Assembly (NCBI GenBank): GCA_041623535.1
Contig: JBFJWR010000188.1
Span: 1-5,933 of the forward strand
DNA: 5,933 nucleotides
Direction: 5' to 3'
Source of the DNA: JBFJWR01 sp041623535
Lineage (GTDB): Bacteria; Pseudomonadota; Gammaproteobacteria; Pseudomonadales; JBFGWM01
Part shown: in pieces, positions 1 through 5,726 of the stretch
Position numbering within the stretch: position 1 is the first letter of the stretch
How the letters are laid out: each line of letters opens with the position of its first letter
Notes under the pieces: model-generated
Databases searched by the model: none
What the model was told of the DNA's origin: nothing
Seen by the model: only the letters and a program-made list of their open reading frames with translations
Made by a program: the position numbers and the translations under genes

Positions 1-364
1 CAACGCCGCTGACGACATAGCTGCCTTCCACAACCAGATTGCCGGCTTCGTCGAGGTATTCACCGGCCGGATCCGCAATGCCGAGCAGTTTCTTCGTGCC
101 CAGAGCTATGCGGTCATCCCCGGTATATCCGCTCAGAAGTAGATAGCTGCCCAGATCGGTGGGCTTGAGATAGAAACCCTGCATTTCATCTGCCAGCGCG
201 TAGCCACCCTCTGCCTCGGCGATATAGGCACCACTTTCGGCAGACTCAATCGCCCAGCATGCATTGGCAAACCGGTAGATATCGGGATTGTCAGCGGCTA
301 TCGACTGCTGCGAGAACAATAGCGAAAAACAGATTGCAAGGAGAATGCGAGCCTGGTCGTTCAT
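1..364 (-). CDS. Exported protein of unknown function, N-terminal part (runs off left edge)
   Basis: The reverse strand stays open for 121 codons from an ATG at 364-362 to the window edge, so only the N-terminus is present. It begins with a classical signal peptide: short charged start (MNDQAR), a hydrophobic core of about 12 residues (ILLAICFSLLF) and a probable signal peptidase I site after SIA or SIAA, near residues 23-24. The mature protein is therefore expected in the periplasm or outside the cell. The visible mature part includes FANACWAIES and then FYLKPTDLGSYLLLSG. I have a vague memory of similar small aromatic- and glycine-rich N-terminal segments ahead of exported hydrolase domains in marine proteobacteria, but I cannot verify this and assign no function. 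The Shine-Dalgarno is weak (a GAG about 10 nt before the ATG). A TATACT box lies at 431-426. No frameshift is seen. The reading frame is well supported; the function is unknown. Confidence 0.8.
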   Translation of the reverse strand, partial: MNDQARILLAICFSLLFSQQSIAADNPDIYRFANACWAIESAESGAYIAEAEGGYALADEMQGFYLKPTDLGSYLLLSGYTGDDRIALGTKKLLGIADPAGEYLDEAGNLVVEGSYVVSGV

Positions 365-387
365 GCGGATTACTCAAATTGGCGACA

Positions 388-403
388 CGGGCAGAAATGC
401 CCG
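388..403. other. Hairpin in the 5' leader of the left-edge gene
   Basis: CGGGCA (388-393) and TGCCCG (398-403) form a perfect 6-bp stem with a four-base loop, GAAA on the plus strand and TTTC on the minus strand. It lies 24 bp upstream of the minus-strand ATG and downstream of the candidate -10 box, so it would be transcribed in the mRNA leader. It is seen directly in sequence; any regulatory role is inference. On the plus strand it is followed by only three Ts and has no gene before it, so a terminator is unlikely. Confidence 0.35.
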
Positions 404-425
404 AGTTTCTGATCGAATGTTCAAG

Positions 426-431
426 AGTATA
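426..431 (-). promoter_or_regulatory. Candidate -10 box for the left-edge gene
   Basis: On the minus strand this reads TATACT, five of six bases of the sigma-70 -10 consensus, about 62 nt upstream of the ATG at 364. The hexamer 17 bp further upstream (GTGCAT) is a poor -35. The predicted leader would be about 55 nt and would contain the 388-403 hairpin. This is a single-box match and should be treated as tentative. Confidence 0.3.
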
Positions 432-574
432 AACACTGGAAATCAGCGATGCACCGTTCGAAAGTTCGGGTTCTGGCTGGCCATGGGTCTGTTTCGTCCC
501 CATTTCGGAAGGCATCAATGTGCTTCCAAGCTTATGAAATTATTGGAATAGGTATCGAATTGGCAGGAGGTTCC

Positions 575-745
575 ATGGTCGCTGCAGAGTATGCTTCTGA
601 GAGGAGCAGGCCCCTGGGTGGGCCTTGTCCCGGCCACTATCGACGATTGCCCGCGCCGCATGAACGGTTGCTGCAGAGCGACGCCAATGCGTGGTCTTGT
701 CCGGTGCGGGTGTTTATCGCGAGTGGAATCTGGTGCCCCAGATAG
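575..745 (+). CDS. Doubtful 56-codon ORF with strong ribosome binding site
   Basis: AGGAGG at 565-570 sits four bases before an ATG at 575, a near-perfect Shine-Dalgarno, although the spacing is slightly short. The ORF encodes 56 residues beginning MVAAEYASERSRPL and stops with TAG at 743-745, so its last four codons are antisense to the 3' end of the tRNA-Arg gene. The peptide has several arginines and prolines, three cysteines, no membrane segment and no family resemblance I recognise. An upstream in-frame ATG at 449 has no comparable ribosome site. I see no clear promoter. The ribosome site is real in sequence, but overlap with a tRNA and the unremarkable composition make chance quite possible. 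Confidence 0.2.
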   Translation: MVAAEYASERSRPLGGPCPGHYRRLPAPHERLLQSDANAWSCPVRVFIASGIWCPR

Positions 746-806
746 GAGTTGAACCTATGACCTACCGCTTAGGAGGCGGTTGCTCTATCCACTGAGCTAC
801 TGGGGC
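731..806 (-). tRNA. tRNA-Arg, anticodon CCT
   Basis: The reverse strand from 806 to 731 folds as a complete 76-nt cloverleaf. The acceptor stem GCCCCAG pairs fully with CTGGGGC, followed by discriminator A and an encoded CCA at 733-731. The D arm is GCTC/GAGC with an 8-base loop. The anticodon stem ACCGC/GCGGT encloses CTCCTAA, giving anticodon CCT at 773-771. The T arm is ATAGG/CCTAT around TTCAACT. It decodes the rare arginine codon AGG, and all stems are fully paired, so it should be functional. It lies in the opposite orientation to arsS with about 100 bp between them. No T-rich terminator is seen after its 3' end. Confidence 0.97.
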
Positions 807-815
807 GCGGCGGGG

Positions 816-824
816 AGTCTAGCA
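816..824 (-). promoter_or_regulatory. Extended -10 promoter element of tRNA-Arg
   Basis: On the minus strand this reads TGC followed by TAGACT, an extended -10 motif (TGn plus a four-of-six match to TATAAT). It lies 9 bp upstream of the mature tRNA 5' end, so transcription would start about three bases before the tRNA. The stretch after it is GC-rich (CTCCCCGCCGC reading toward the tRNA), like the discriminators of stably transcribed RNA genes. The hexamer 17 bp upstream, CTGATC at 844-839, is a weak -35. Assigned by inspection. Confidence 0.45.
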
Positions 825-903
825 AATTAAACCGCCCGGATCAGAGTCATGCACTGCATCCCGGCGATGGTCGGGGTACAGTACGCCATATTGTCCAGGA
901 ACC

Positions 904-1893
904 ATGTCGCCTCTCGCGACTCAAACGCCCATGCTTGATTCCCGCCCCCTGCTCATGACCACTGCTTTTCCCGGCCTGCGCCGTGCTGCGCTGGAGACGC
1001 TGCAGGTCAACCTCGGCTACCTGTGCAACCAGAGTTGCACGCACTGTCATGTCAATGCGGGTCCTAACCGTACCGAGTTGATGGATGCGGCCAACATCGA
1101 CCTGGTGCTGGAATTCCTCGAGCGTCGCGGACTGCAGAACCTGGACCTGACCGGCGGCGCACCGGAACTGAACCCCTTGTTTCGTTCACTCGTGACGCGG
1201 GCGCGGGCGCTCGGCGTGCGGGTCATCGATCGTTGCAACCTGACCGTGCTGCTGGAACCCGGACAGGAATCCCTGGCGGAGTTTCTTGCCGAGCAGGGGG
1301 TTGAGGTCACGGCATCGCTTCCCTGTTATACCGAGGAGACCGTCGATGGTCAGCGTGGCAAAGGGGTTTACGAGGCGAGCATCGAAGGACTGCAGCGCCT
1401 GAATGCGCTGGGTTACGGACAACCCGGCAGCGGACTGGAACTGAACCTGGTGTACAACCCATCGGGAGCGTTCCTGCCGCCCGCCCAGGCGGGGCTGAAG
1501 GCCGACTATCAACGCGAACTGTTCGATCGGCATGGCATCCTGTTCAACGAACTGTTCACCATCGCCAACCTGCCGATTTCCCGGTTTGGTGCTGTGTTGC
1601 TGGCGCACGGTGAATACGAGTCCTACATGGATCTGCTGCGCAGCAACCATCGCCAGGAGAACATGTCCTCGGTCATGTGTCGCAGCCTGCTGAGCATCGA
1701 CTGGCAGGGCTACGTGTACGACTGCGATTTCAACCAGATGCTGAATCTGCCATTGCTGGCGACCGAGCATGCGCGTCCGCACCTGTCTGATCTGCTGAAC
1801 GTGGAACTGCAGGGCGAGGCCATCACCGTGGGTGAACACTGCTATGGCTGTACGGCCGGGCAGGGCAGCAGTTGTGGCGGCGCACTTGGCTGA
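904..1893 (+). CDS. arsS: ArsS-type radical SAM protein of arsenosugar biosynthesis (Cys form)
   Basis: This 329-residue protein matches the ArsS family (radical SAM plus a Cys-rich C-terminal DUF3641-type domain). The known family role is to join a deoxyadenosyl group from S-adenosylmethionine to dimethylated arsenic on the way to arsenosugars. The [4Fe-4S] motif is CNQSCTHC (Cys41, 45, 48), followed by a glycine motif DLTGGAPELNP at 81-91 and the family-typical DRCNLTVL at 109-116. Further hallmarks are the GYGQPGSGLELNLVYNP segment near 170-186 and late cysteines in MCR (259), YDCDF (274) and CYGC (313, 316). The C-terminus is TAGQGSSCGGALG. Many relatives are selenoproteins; here Cys324 is a TGT codon, so this is a cysteine version. 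The start at 904 has AGGA three bases upstream, which is close; ATGs at 931 and 955 have no better site. It overlaps the following glycosyltransferase gene. Cytoplasmic. Confidence 0.9.
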   Translation: MSPLATQTPMLDSRPLLMTTAFPGLRRAALETLQVNLGYLCNQSCTHCHVNAGPNRTELMDAANIDLVLEFLERRGLQNLDLTGGAPELNPLFRSLVTRARALGVRVIDRCNLTVLLEPGQESLAEFLAEQGVEVTASLPCYTEETVDGQRGKGVYEASIEGLQRLNALGYGQPGSGLELNLVYNPSGAFLPPAQAGLKADYQRELFDRHGILFNELFTIANLPISRFGAVLLAHGEYESYMDLLRSNHRQENMSSVMCRSLLSIDWQGYVYDCDFNQMLNLPLLATEHARPHLSDLLNVELQGEAITVGEHCYGCTAGQGSSCGGALG

Positions 1894-2575
1894 GGCGAAC
1901 GCCCTGTCCGCCTGGTCGGTGGTGATTCCGACACTCAATGAAGAGGCTGCGTTGCCGGCCTGTCTTGCATCGCTTGCATCACTCAGAAAGTACGGTGCGG
2001 AAGTGCTCGTGGTGGATGGGGGCAGTTCCGACGAGACCGTTTCGATCGCCCGGCAGTTCGGGGTGCCGGTGCTTGCCAGCCGTCCCGGACGCGCCGCACA
2101 GATGAATGTCGGGGCGGCGCGCACGGCAGGCGCAAAGATCCTGTTTCTGCACGCCGATTCGGTGCTTGGCGCCGACGTGGCGGAAGCGCTGGCGGGCCTG
2201 GATGCGCAAGCCGCGTGGGGGTGGCTGGACCTGTATTTCTCCCGCACTGATTTTCATTACCGTGTGCTGGCATGGTTCATACGCAAGCGCTCGCGCTGGA
2301 CCGGCATCGCCACCGGCGACCAGGCAATGTTCGTGTCACGAGAATTGTTCGCACGGGTAAACGGATTTCCCGAGCAGCCGCTGATGGAAGATGTGGCACT
2401 GAGCCGCACACTGCGAGAGCATGGCAAACCCCGTTGTGTGGCGGCAAGACTGGAAACCTCGCCGAGGCGCTGGGAGCAGCGCGGTTTCGTGCGCACCATC
2501 CTGCTGATGCACAGTCTGCGCCTGCGCTATTACCTGGGCGGTGATCCGGAACGGCTGGCCCGGCGGTATCGCTAG
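1844..2575 (+). CDS. Family 2 glycosyltransferase, arsenosugar-associated (TIGR04283-like)
   Basis: A GT-A fold, family 2 glycosyltransferase of 243 residues. After a short lead it shows VVIPTLNEE (26-34), the nucleotide-sugar site VVDGGSSDET (56-65), SRPGRAAQMN (79-88), the metal-site segment FLHADS with Asp105, GDQAMFVSRELF (158-169) and MEDVALSRTLR with the likely catalytic Glu-Asp (182-183). This pattern is that of the radical SAM-associated transferase 2 family, now named for arsenosugar biosynthesis, and its position directly after arsS agrees. It probably transfers a sugar to the arsenical intermediate; the donor cannot be read from sequence. Start choice: ATG at 1844 has GGTGA eight bases upstream (1831-1835) and overlaps arsS by 50 bp. 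GTG 1832, GTG 1874 and TTG 1886 are alternatives, the last giving the more family-like 229 residues. The overlap suggests co-transcription and coupled translation. No membrane segment is obvious. Confidence 0.88.
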   Translation: MAVRPGRAAVVAAHLAEANALSAWSVVIPTLNEEAALPACLASLASLRKYGAEVLVVDGGSSDETVSIARQFGVPVLASRPGRAAQMNVGAARTAGAKILFLHADSVLGADVAEALAGLDAQAAWGWLDLYFSRTDFHYRVLAWFIRKRSRWTGIATGDQAMFVSRELFARVNGFPEQPLMEDVALSRTLREHGKPRCVAARLETSPRRWEQRGFVRTILLMHSLRLRYYLGGDPERLARRYR

Positions 2576-2576
2576 A

Positions 2577-2608
2577 CTGGCACGGCCAGCAAGCTTCGGA
2601 CGGGAAGC
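2577..2608. terminator. Two small hairpins between convergent genes (possible weak terminator)
   Basis: Between the convergent glycosyltransferase and cyclase genes lie two short stem-loops. CTGGC (2577-2581) pairs with GCCAG (2585-2589) around ACG, and GCTTC (2593-2597) pairs with GAAGC (2604-2608) around six bases. Neither is followed by a T-run on either strand, so they are not canonical intrinsic terminators. Their placement in a 48-bp convergent gap is the main reason to list them. Confidence 0.25.
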
Positions 2609-2623
2609 CAGGGCGGTTGGAAG

Positions 2624-4852
2624 CTACTTGCTGGTGTGGGTGTATACGCCGTCCCAGTCATCATCCGGCGGGTTTTCACGAAAGTGTTCAATGCGTTCGA
2701 TGTAGATCTCGTAGATCATTTCATCCGGGTGTGCCTTGCGTAACTTGCGGAACACGTTGTGGGCGTGCAGCCAGTCCTGTTCCCGGTAGCGGACGATTGC
2801 CTCGTGATAGATCTCCAACTCTTCCATGCTTGCCTCGTCCAATTCAGCCGTGATGCCCAAGGGCTCCAGAATGATGACCGGCTCGTCCTTGCCTTTGACC
2901 CGCACGCAGTCCAGTTCGCGATAGGTGAAGTTCGACGCTGCCCTGGCCGTGGATTCGCTGACTATGAAGTTTACGCCGTACTGCTTGGTCAGCCCTTCCA
3001 GCCTTGAGCCCAGGTTCACGGCATCGCCCATGACGGTGTAGGCCATGCGAAACTCGGAACCCATGTTGCCCACGCTCATGGTGCCGGTGTTCACACCGAC
3101 GCCGACCTGTATCGGTGGCCAGCCCTTGCTGACAAAGCCCTCCCTGAGAAGTTCAGTGACCTTGAGGATGTCCAGGCCCGCCCGCACAGCATGGGCGGCA
3201 TGTTCCTCATCGTGCACCGGAGCCCCCCAGAAGGCCATGATGGCATCACCCATGTACTTGTCGATGGTGCCGCGATTGGCATGGATGACGCCGGTCATGG
3301 GGGTCAGGATCTCGTTGATGACGCGCGTCAGTTCGGTCGGTTCAAGGCCTTCAGAAATGGTGGTGAATCCCCGCACGTCGGAAAAGAGCACCGACATCTC
3401 GCGGCTTTCCCCTTCCAGTCCGAAGCTCTCCGGGTTCTCGCTCATCTCCTCGACCAGTTCCGGCGGTACGTAGTGCCCGAACACGCCGGACAGTTTGCGC
3501 TTGTCGCGCTGTTCCAGGAAGAAACTGAAGAACAGGTTGGACAGGATCAGGAAGCCCACCATTACCAGCAACATGGCGTACTCGGTGGCGAGGTTGAATT
3601 CGTTCCAGGTATAAAAACTTCCGTAAAGCACACCCGAGAAGGTCACAATGGTGAGGAGTACGGCGAAAACCGGTGCCAGGGTTGGCACCAGCAACGAGAA
3701 CACCAGCCCGACCAGCAGGATGGCGACGAACTCGATGCCCTGGATGTAGGCCGGCCTGTGCTTGATGCGCTGGTCAAGAATGCCGGATGCAATGTTGGCC
3801 TGGATCTCCACGCCCGGATACACGTTCTGCACCGGCGTGGAGCGCAGGTCCAGCAGGCCCGCAGCCGTGGTGCCGATGATTACCACCGCGTTCTCCAGCA
3901 CCTTGGGGTCGACCTGCGCGTTCAGAACTTCGGTCAGGGAAACATATTTGAAGCTTCCCTGTTTTCCGAGGTACGGCACCAGCACCGCCCCACGGTAATC
4001 GACCGGGACGCGAATGCCGCCGATGTCGATGGCTTCCAGTCCGTACTCGACGTCACCTTCTGCATAACCTTCGGCGATTTCCAGTTTGACGGGCGGGTTG
4101 CCGAGCACGGAGCGCACGATCTGCGTTGCGAGGGACACGTAGGCTTTGTCCCCGTCGCGCATCAGCAGCGGAAAGCGGCGGAACTTCCCGTCCCGGTCCA
4201 CCAGCGGATTGTGGAAATACCCGCCGGCCGGGACGGCATTCTGCAGGACTTCAAGATTGGCGCCGTAGCCGGCAGTGCTGACGAACGGGATTCTCTGGGC
4301 GCGCTCATCCAGCACCAGTGCCGGCTCGGGTAACTTGCCGGTGCGTATCGGTTTGCCGTCGATCAGGTCATCGGTGCCGAAATAACCCAGTACCACGTTG
4401 CGTCCCTGCAGGCTGCGGGCGAACACCGCGTCGTAGTCCAGTTCGGGGGCCATGATGAAGAACTGCTCGATGAACTGTTCATTGTTTGCGAGGGGGCCTT
4501 CGGCCAGCAGTTGCAACAGCGGGAGGCCGGAACTCTCATCGCGCTCAGAGAACACGACGTCGAAGGCCAGCAACCCGATGCCGTAATAGTCGAACAGCAG
4601 GTCGATCATGTAGGCCAGGCGCTCTCGCGGCCAGGGCCAGCGCCCTTCCTGGGCGAGACTCTTCTCGTCGATGTCGAGGATGACGATGCGCGGATCGACC
4701 CGGTTTTCCAGCGTCAGATTGAGACGGGCGTCATAGGCGATATATTCGAGATCCTCGACAAACGGAATACGCCAGTTCCCCGAAGCGTGTGCCAGGAACG
4801 CCAGCACGATCAGGAAGTTCGCAAGGTGTCGGGGAAACTGTTTCAGTTTCAT
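2624..4852 (-). CDS. CHASE2-domain class III adenylate cyclase, membrane bound
   Basis: A 742-residue sensor cyclase predicted to make cAMP from ATP. Residues 8-25 form an N-terminal membrane helix, about 27-365 a CHASE2 sensory domain placed in the periplasm, then three membrane helices near 369-390, 392-413 and 422-446, and a cytoplasmic class III cyclase domain at about 485-665. Metal-binding aspartates are Asp492 (FSDVRGFT) and Asp536 (KYMGDAIMAFWG). The purine-selecting pair is Lys532 and Thr606, the Lys/Thr combination of bacterial adenylate cyclases. Asn613 and Arg617 (AVNLGSRLE) are the transition-state residues, so the site looks intact. A helical tail (about 675-742) ends WDGVYTHTSK, a tail style common in this family. 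The frame opens to 5014, but that would run into the divergent NUDIX gene; MKLKQFPRHL at 4852 directly precedes the membrane helix and fits. No good Shine-Dalgarno is seen. The periplasmic ligand is unknown. It is convergent with the glycosyltransferase. Confidence 0.93.
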   Translation of the reverse strand: MKLKQFPRHLANFLIVLAFLAHASGNWRIPFVEDLEYIAYDARLNLTLENRVDPRIVILDIDEKSLAQEGRWPWPRERLAYMIDLLFDYYGIGLLAFDVVFSERDESSGLPLLQLLAEGPLANNEQFIEQFFIMAPELDYDAVFARSLQGRNVVLGYFGTDDLIDGKPIRTGKLPEPALVLDERAQRIPFVSTAGYGANLEVLQNAVPAGGYFHNPLVDRDGKFRRFPLLMRDGDKAYVSLATQIVRSVLGNPPVKLEIAEGYAEGDVEYGLEAIDIGGIRVPVDYRGAVLVPYLGKQGSFKYVSLTEVLNAQVDPKVLENAVVIIGTTAAGLLDLRSTPVQNVYPGVEIQANIASGILDQRIKHRPAYIQGIEFVAILLVGLVFSLLVPTLAPVFAVLLTIVTFSGVLYGSFYTWNEFNLATEYAMLLVMVGFLILSNLFFSFFLEQRDKRKLSGVFGHYVPPELVEEMSENPESFGLEGESREMSVLFSDVRGFTTISEGLEPTELTRVINEILTPMTGVIHANRGTIDKYMGDAIMAFWGAPVHDEEHAAHAVRAGLDILKVTELLREGFVSKGWPPIQVGVGVNTGTMSVGNMGSEFRMAYTVMGDAVNLGSRLEGLTKQYGVNFIVSESTARAASNFTYRELDCVRVKGKDEPVIILEPLGITAELDEASMEELEIYHEAIVRYREQDWLHAHNVFRKLRKAHPDEMIYEIYIERIEHFRENPPDDDWDGVYTHTSK

Positions 4853-4884
4853 GCTGTGGGCCGGGTTTTGGCAGCAACCAAGGC

Positions 4885-4890
4885 TATAAT
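4885..4890 (+). promoter_or_regulatory. Perfect TATAAT -10 box for the NUDIX gene
   Basis: TATAAT lies 30 bp before the NUDIX ATG at 4921, inside the 68-bp divergent gap. The predicted transcript start near 4897 leaves a leader of about 24 nt. The -35 is doubtful: TTGGCA at 4868-4873 is a good match to TTGACA but only 11 bp away, and the hexamer at 17 bp (CGGGTT) is poor, so an activator may be needed. The minus-strand promoter for the cyclase must overlap the same short gap, although I see no clear box for it. Confidence 0.45.
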
Positions 4891-4920
4891 GGTAGCCGTT
4901 CCCGGCCAGCACGTCTTTCC

Positions 4921-5475
4921 ATGAAATATTGCAGTGAATGCGGCGCGAGCGTCGCGCAGAAAATACCCGACGGGGACGATCGCCCACGCCACGTGTGCGA
5001 AGCCTGCGACACAATTCACTACCAGAATCCGCGCATCATTGCCGGTTGCATACCGGTGTATGAGGGCAGGGTGCTGCTGTGTCGTCGTGCGATCGAACCG
5101 CGCAAGGGATACTGGACCCTGCCGGCCGGTTTCATGGAGAACGCCGAGACCGTGGAAGAAGCCGCCGCCCGCGAAACCTGGGAAGAAGCCTGCGCAAAAG
5201 TTGATCTGGATGGCATCTTTTCGGTGTTCAGCGTGAAACACATCAACCAGGTACACATGTTCTTCCGCGCCACGATGCAAAACGCAGATTTTGCACCGGG
5301 CGCAGAGTCACTGGAAACGGAACTGTTCGCGGAAGAAGATATTCCCTGGGAAGAACTCGCATTCCCCACGGTCATCAAGACCCTGCGCTATTACTTCAGC
5401 GACCGCGCCAGCGGCGAGTTCCCGGTACGGGTGCGGGATATCGAGTACCGGCGGCCATCTCCCCCGTCATCCTGA
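4921..5475 (+). CDS. NUDIX hydrolase with N-terminal zinc ribbon
   Basis: A 184-residue cytoplasmic NUDIX pyrophosphohydrolase, expected to split a nucleoside diphosphate linked to another group (X), giving NMP and phospho-X. The N-terminus MKYCSECG with a second CEAC pair places a zinc ribbon at Cys4, Cys7, Cys26 and Cys29, followed by HYQNP as in NudC-like and ADP-ribose/NADH-type relatives. The NUDIX box runs from Gly70: Gly70, Glu76, Arg84-Glu85 and Glu88-Glu89. Cys91 stands where the consensus has Gly, a change I believe is common in this zinc-ribbon subgroup. The metal-binding glutamates are intact. ATG 4921 is chosen because the zinc ribbon starts at once and the divergent cyclase begins at 4852; the frame is open upstream to 4789 only by overlap. 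No Shine-Dalgarno is evident. The last codons and the TGA lie in a GTCATCCTGAG repeat fragment, so the C-terminal PSS may be repeat-derived. The substrate is not predictable. Confidence 0.9.
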   Translation: MKYCSECGASVAQKIPDGDDRPRHVCEACDTIHYQNPRIIAGCIPVYEGRVLLCRRAIEPRKGYWTLPAGFMENAETVEEAAARETWEEACAKVDLDGIFSVFSVKHINQVHMFFRATMQNADFAPGAESLETELFAEEDIPWEELAFPTVIKTLRYYFSDRASGEFPVRVRDIEYRRPSPPSS

Positions 5476-5476
5476 G
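5466..5476 (+). repeat. Repeat-end fragment overlapping the NUDIX stop codon
   Basis: GTCATCCTGAG here is identical to the start of the full unit 25 bp downstream at 5491. It contains the NUDIX TGA at 5473-5475. After this fragment the sequence leaves the repeat for about 14 bp of AT-rich DNA before the first full unit. It may be a remnant of an earlier insertion. Confidence 0.7.
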
Positions 5477-5490
5477 GCGAATATTATCCT

Positions 5491-5540
5491 GTCATCCTGA
5501 GCGAAGGCGGCACGCAGTGCCGCCGCAGTCGAAGGACCTC
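5491..5540 (+). repeat. Forward unit 1, with 8-bp central hairpin
   Basis: A full 50-bp unit. Its central stem is GGCGGCAC (5506-5513) with GTGCCGCC (5517-5524) and loop GCA. It begins 15 bp after the NUDIX stop codon, with its stem about 30 bp after it, so it would be transcribed at the end of the NUDIX mRNA and could protect or help end that transcript. No T-run follows. Confidence 0.8.
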
Positions 5541-5582
5541 GCGGGGTTACGTAGCAGTCGGTTAGTGCGCGGTACAACGCCC

Positions 5583-5632
5583 GAGATCCTTCGACTACAG
5601 CGACACGTTGTGTCGCTTCCGCTCAGGACGAC
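5583..5632 (-). repeat. Reverse unit 1, with 8-bp central hairpin
   Basis: A full 50-bp unit in inverted orientation. Its stem is AGCGACAC (5599-5606) with GTGTCGCT (5610-5617) and a three-base loop. The stem sequence differs from that of forward unit 1 but the pairing is perfect. The same hairpin recurs unchanged in the unit at 5811-5860. Confidence 0.8.
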
Positions 5633-5655
5633 ACGGGGTGGGTCGTACAACGTCC

Positions 5656-5682
5656 GAGATCCCTCGACAAGCTCGGGATGAC
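5656..5682 (-). repeat. Short reverse unit lacking the central hairpin
   Basis: A 27-bp form with both unit ends (GAGATCCCTCGAC and CTCGGGATGAC) but only AAG between them. It represents the minimal form of the unit and is the part that reads HPELVEGS on the minus strand. Confidence 0.7.
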
Positions 5683-5690
5683 AGTGTTGT

Positions 5691-5713
5691 GTCATCCTGG
5701 GCGGAGCGCGCAG
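5691..5713 (+). repeat. Truncated forward unit
   Basis: GTCATCCTGGGCG and the left hairpin arm GAGCGCGCAG match the forward unit at 5727 with one change, then the match stops at the hairpin loop and unrelated CACACCAACACCC follows. The second half of the unit is absent. Confidence 0.65.
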
Positions 5714-5726
5714 CACACCAACACCC

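Larger units (their letters stand above)
365..730. other. Intergenic region between left-edge gene and tRNA-Arg
   Basis: About 366 bp separate the exported-protein gene from the 3' end of the tRNA. Reading frames here are short, overlap one another and lack recognisable protein motifs. Items worth naming are the leader hairpin at 388-403, the TATACT box at 426-431, a Shine-Dalgarno-led 56-codon ORF at 575-745, and a second hairpin, AGGCCC (608-613) with GGGCCT (620-625) around a six-base loop. That second hairpin lies downstream of the minus-strand tRNA, but no T-run follows on either strand, so I do not call it a terminator. No transposase fragment or integrase site was recognised. Confidence 0.5.
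5491..5682. repeat. Composite repeat block, copy 1
   Basis: A forward unit, a 42-bp spacer beginning GCGGGGTTACGTAGCAGT, a reverse unit, a 23-bp spacer ending in GTACAACGTCC, then a short reverse unit. Positions 5528 to about 5664 align without gaps to copy 2 at an offset of 228 bp with roughly a dozen differences, so the two blocks arose by duplication. The outer ends of the first two units (5491-5503 and 5620-5632) are inverted with one mismatch, giving a 142-bp MITE-like element. Confidence 0.85.

Noticed and set aside
608..625. AGGCCC/GGGCCT hairpin as a tRNA terminator
   Set aside because: It lies more than 100 bp from the tRNA 3' end and has no T-run on either strand.
731..806. tRNA-Arg as an integration (att) site for a genomic island
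   Set aside because: No partial duplicate of the tRNA 3' end and no integrase gene are visible in the window.
1891..1938. TGA of arsS read as selenocysteine with continued translation
   Set aside because: The family C-terminal motif is already complete with a TGT cysteine before the TGA; the following 16 codons to the next stop look non-coding in that frame, and no clear SECIS hairpin was seen.
1186..2247. 353-codon minus-strand ORF opposite arsS and the glycosyltransferase
   Set aside because: It is antisense to two genes with clear family motifs; its composition is typical of a shadow frame in GC-rich DNA.
3191..4333. 380-codon plus-strand ORF opposite the cyclase
   Set aside because: It lies wholly antisense to the cyclase, has a His/Gln/Asp-rich shadow composition and no domain.
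4789..4920. N-terminal extension of the NUDIX protein to 4789
   Set aside because: It would overlap the start of the cyclase gene, and the zinc-ribbon domain begins directly at MKYC from 4921.
4853..5014. N-terminal extension of the cyclase to an ATG at 5014
   Set aside because: It would overlap the first 94 bp of the NUDIX gene, and the extra residues are Arg-rich with no family likeness. The ATG at 4852 directly precedes the membrane helix.
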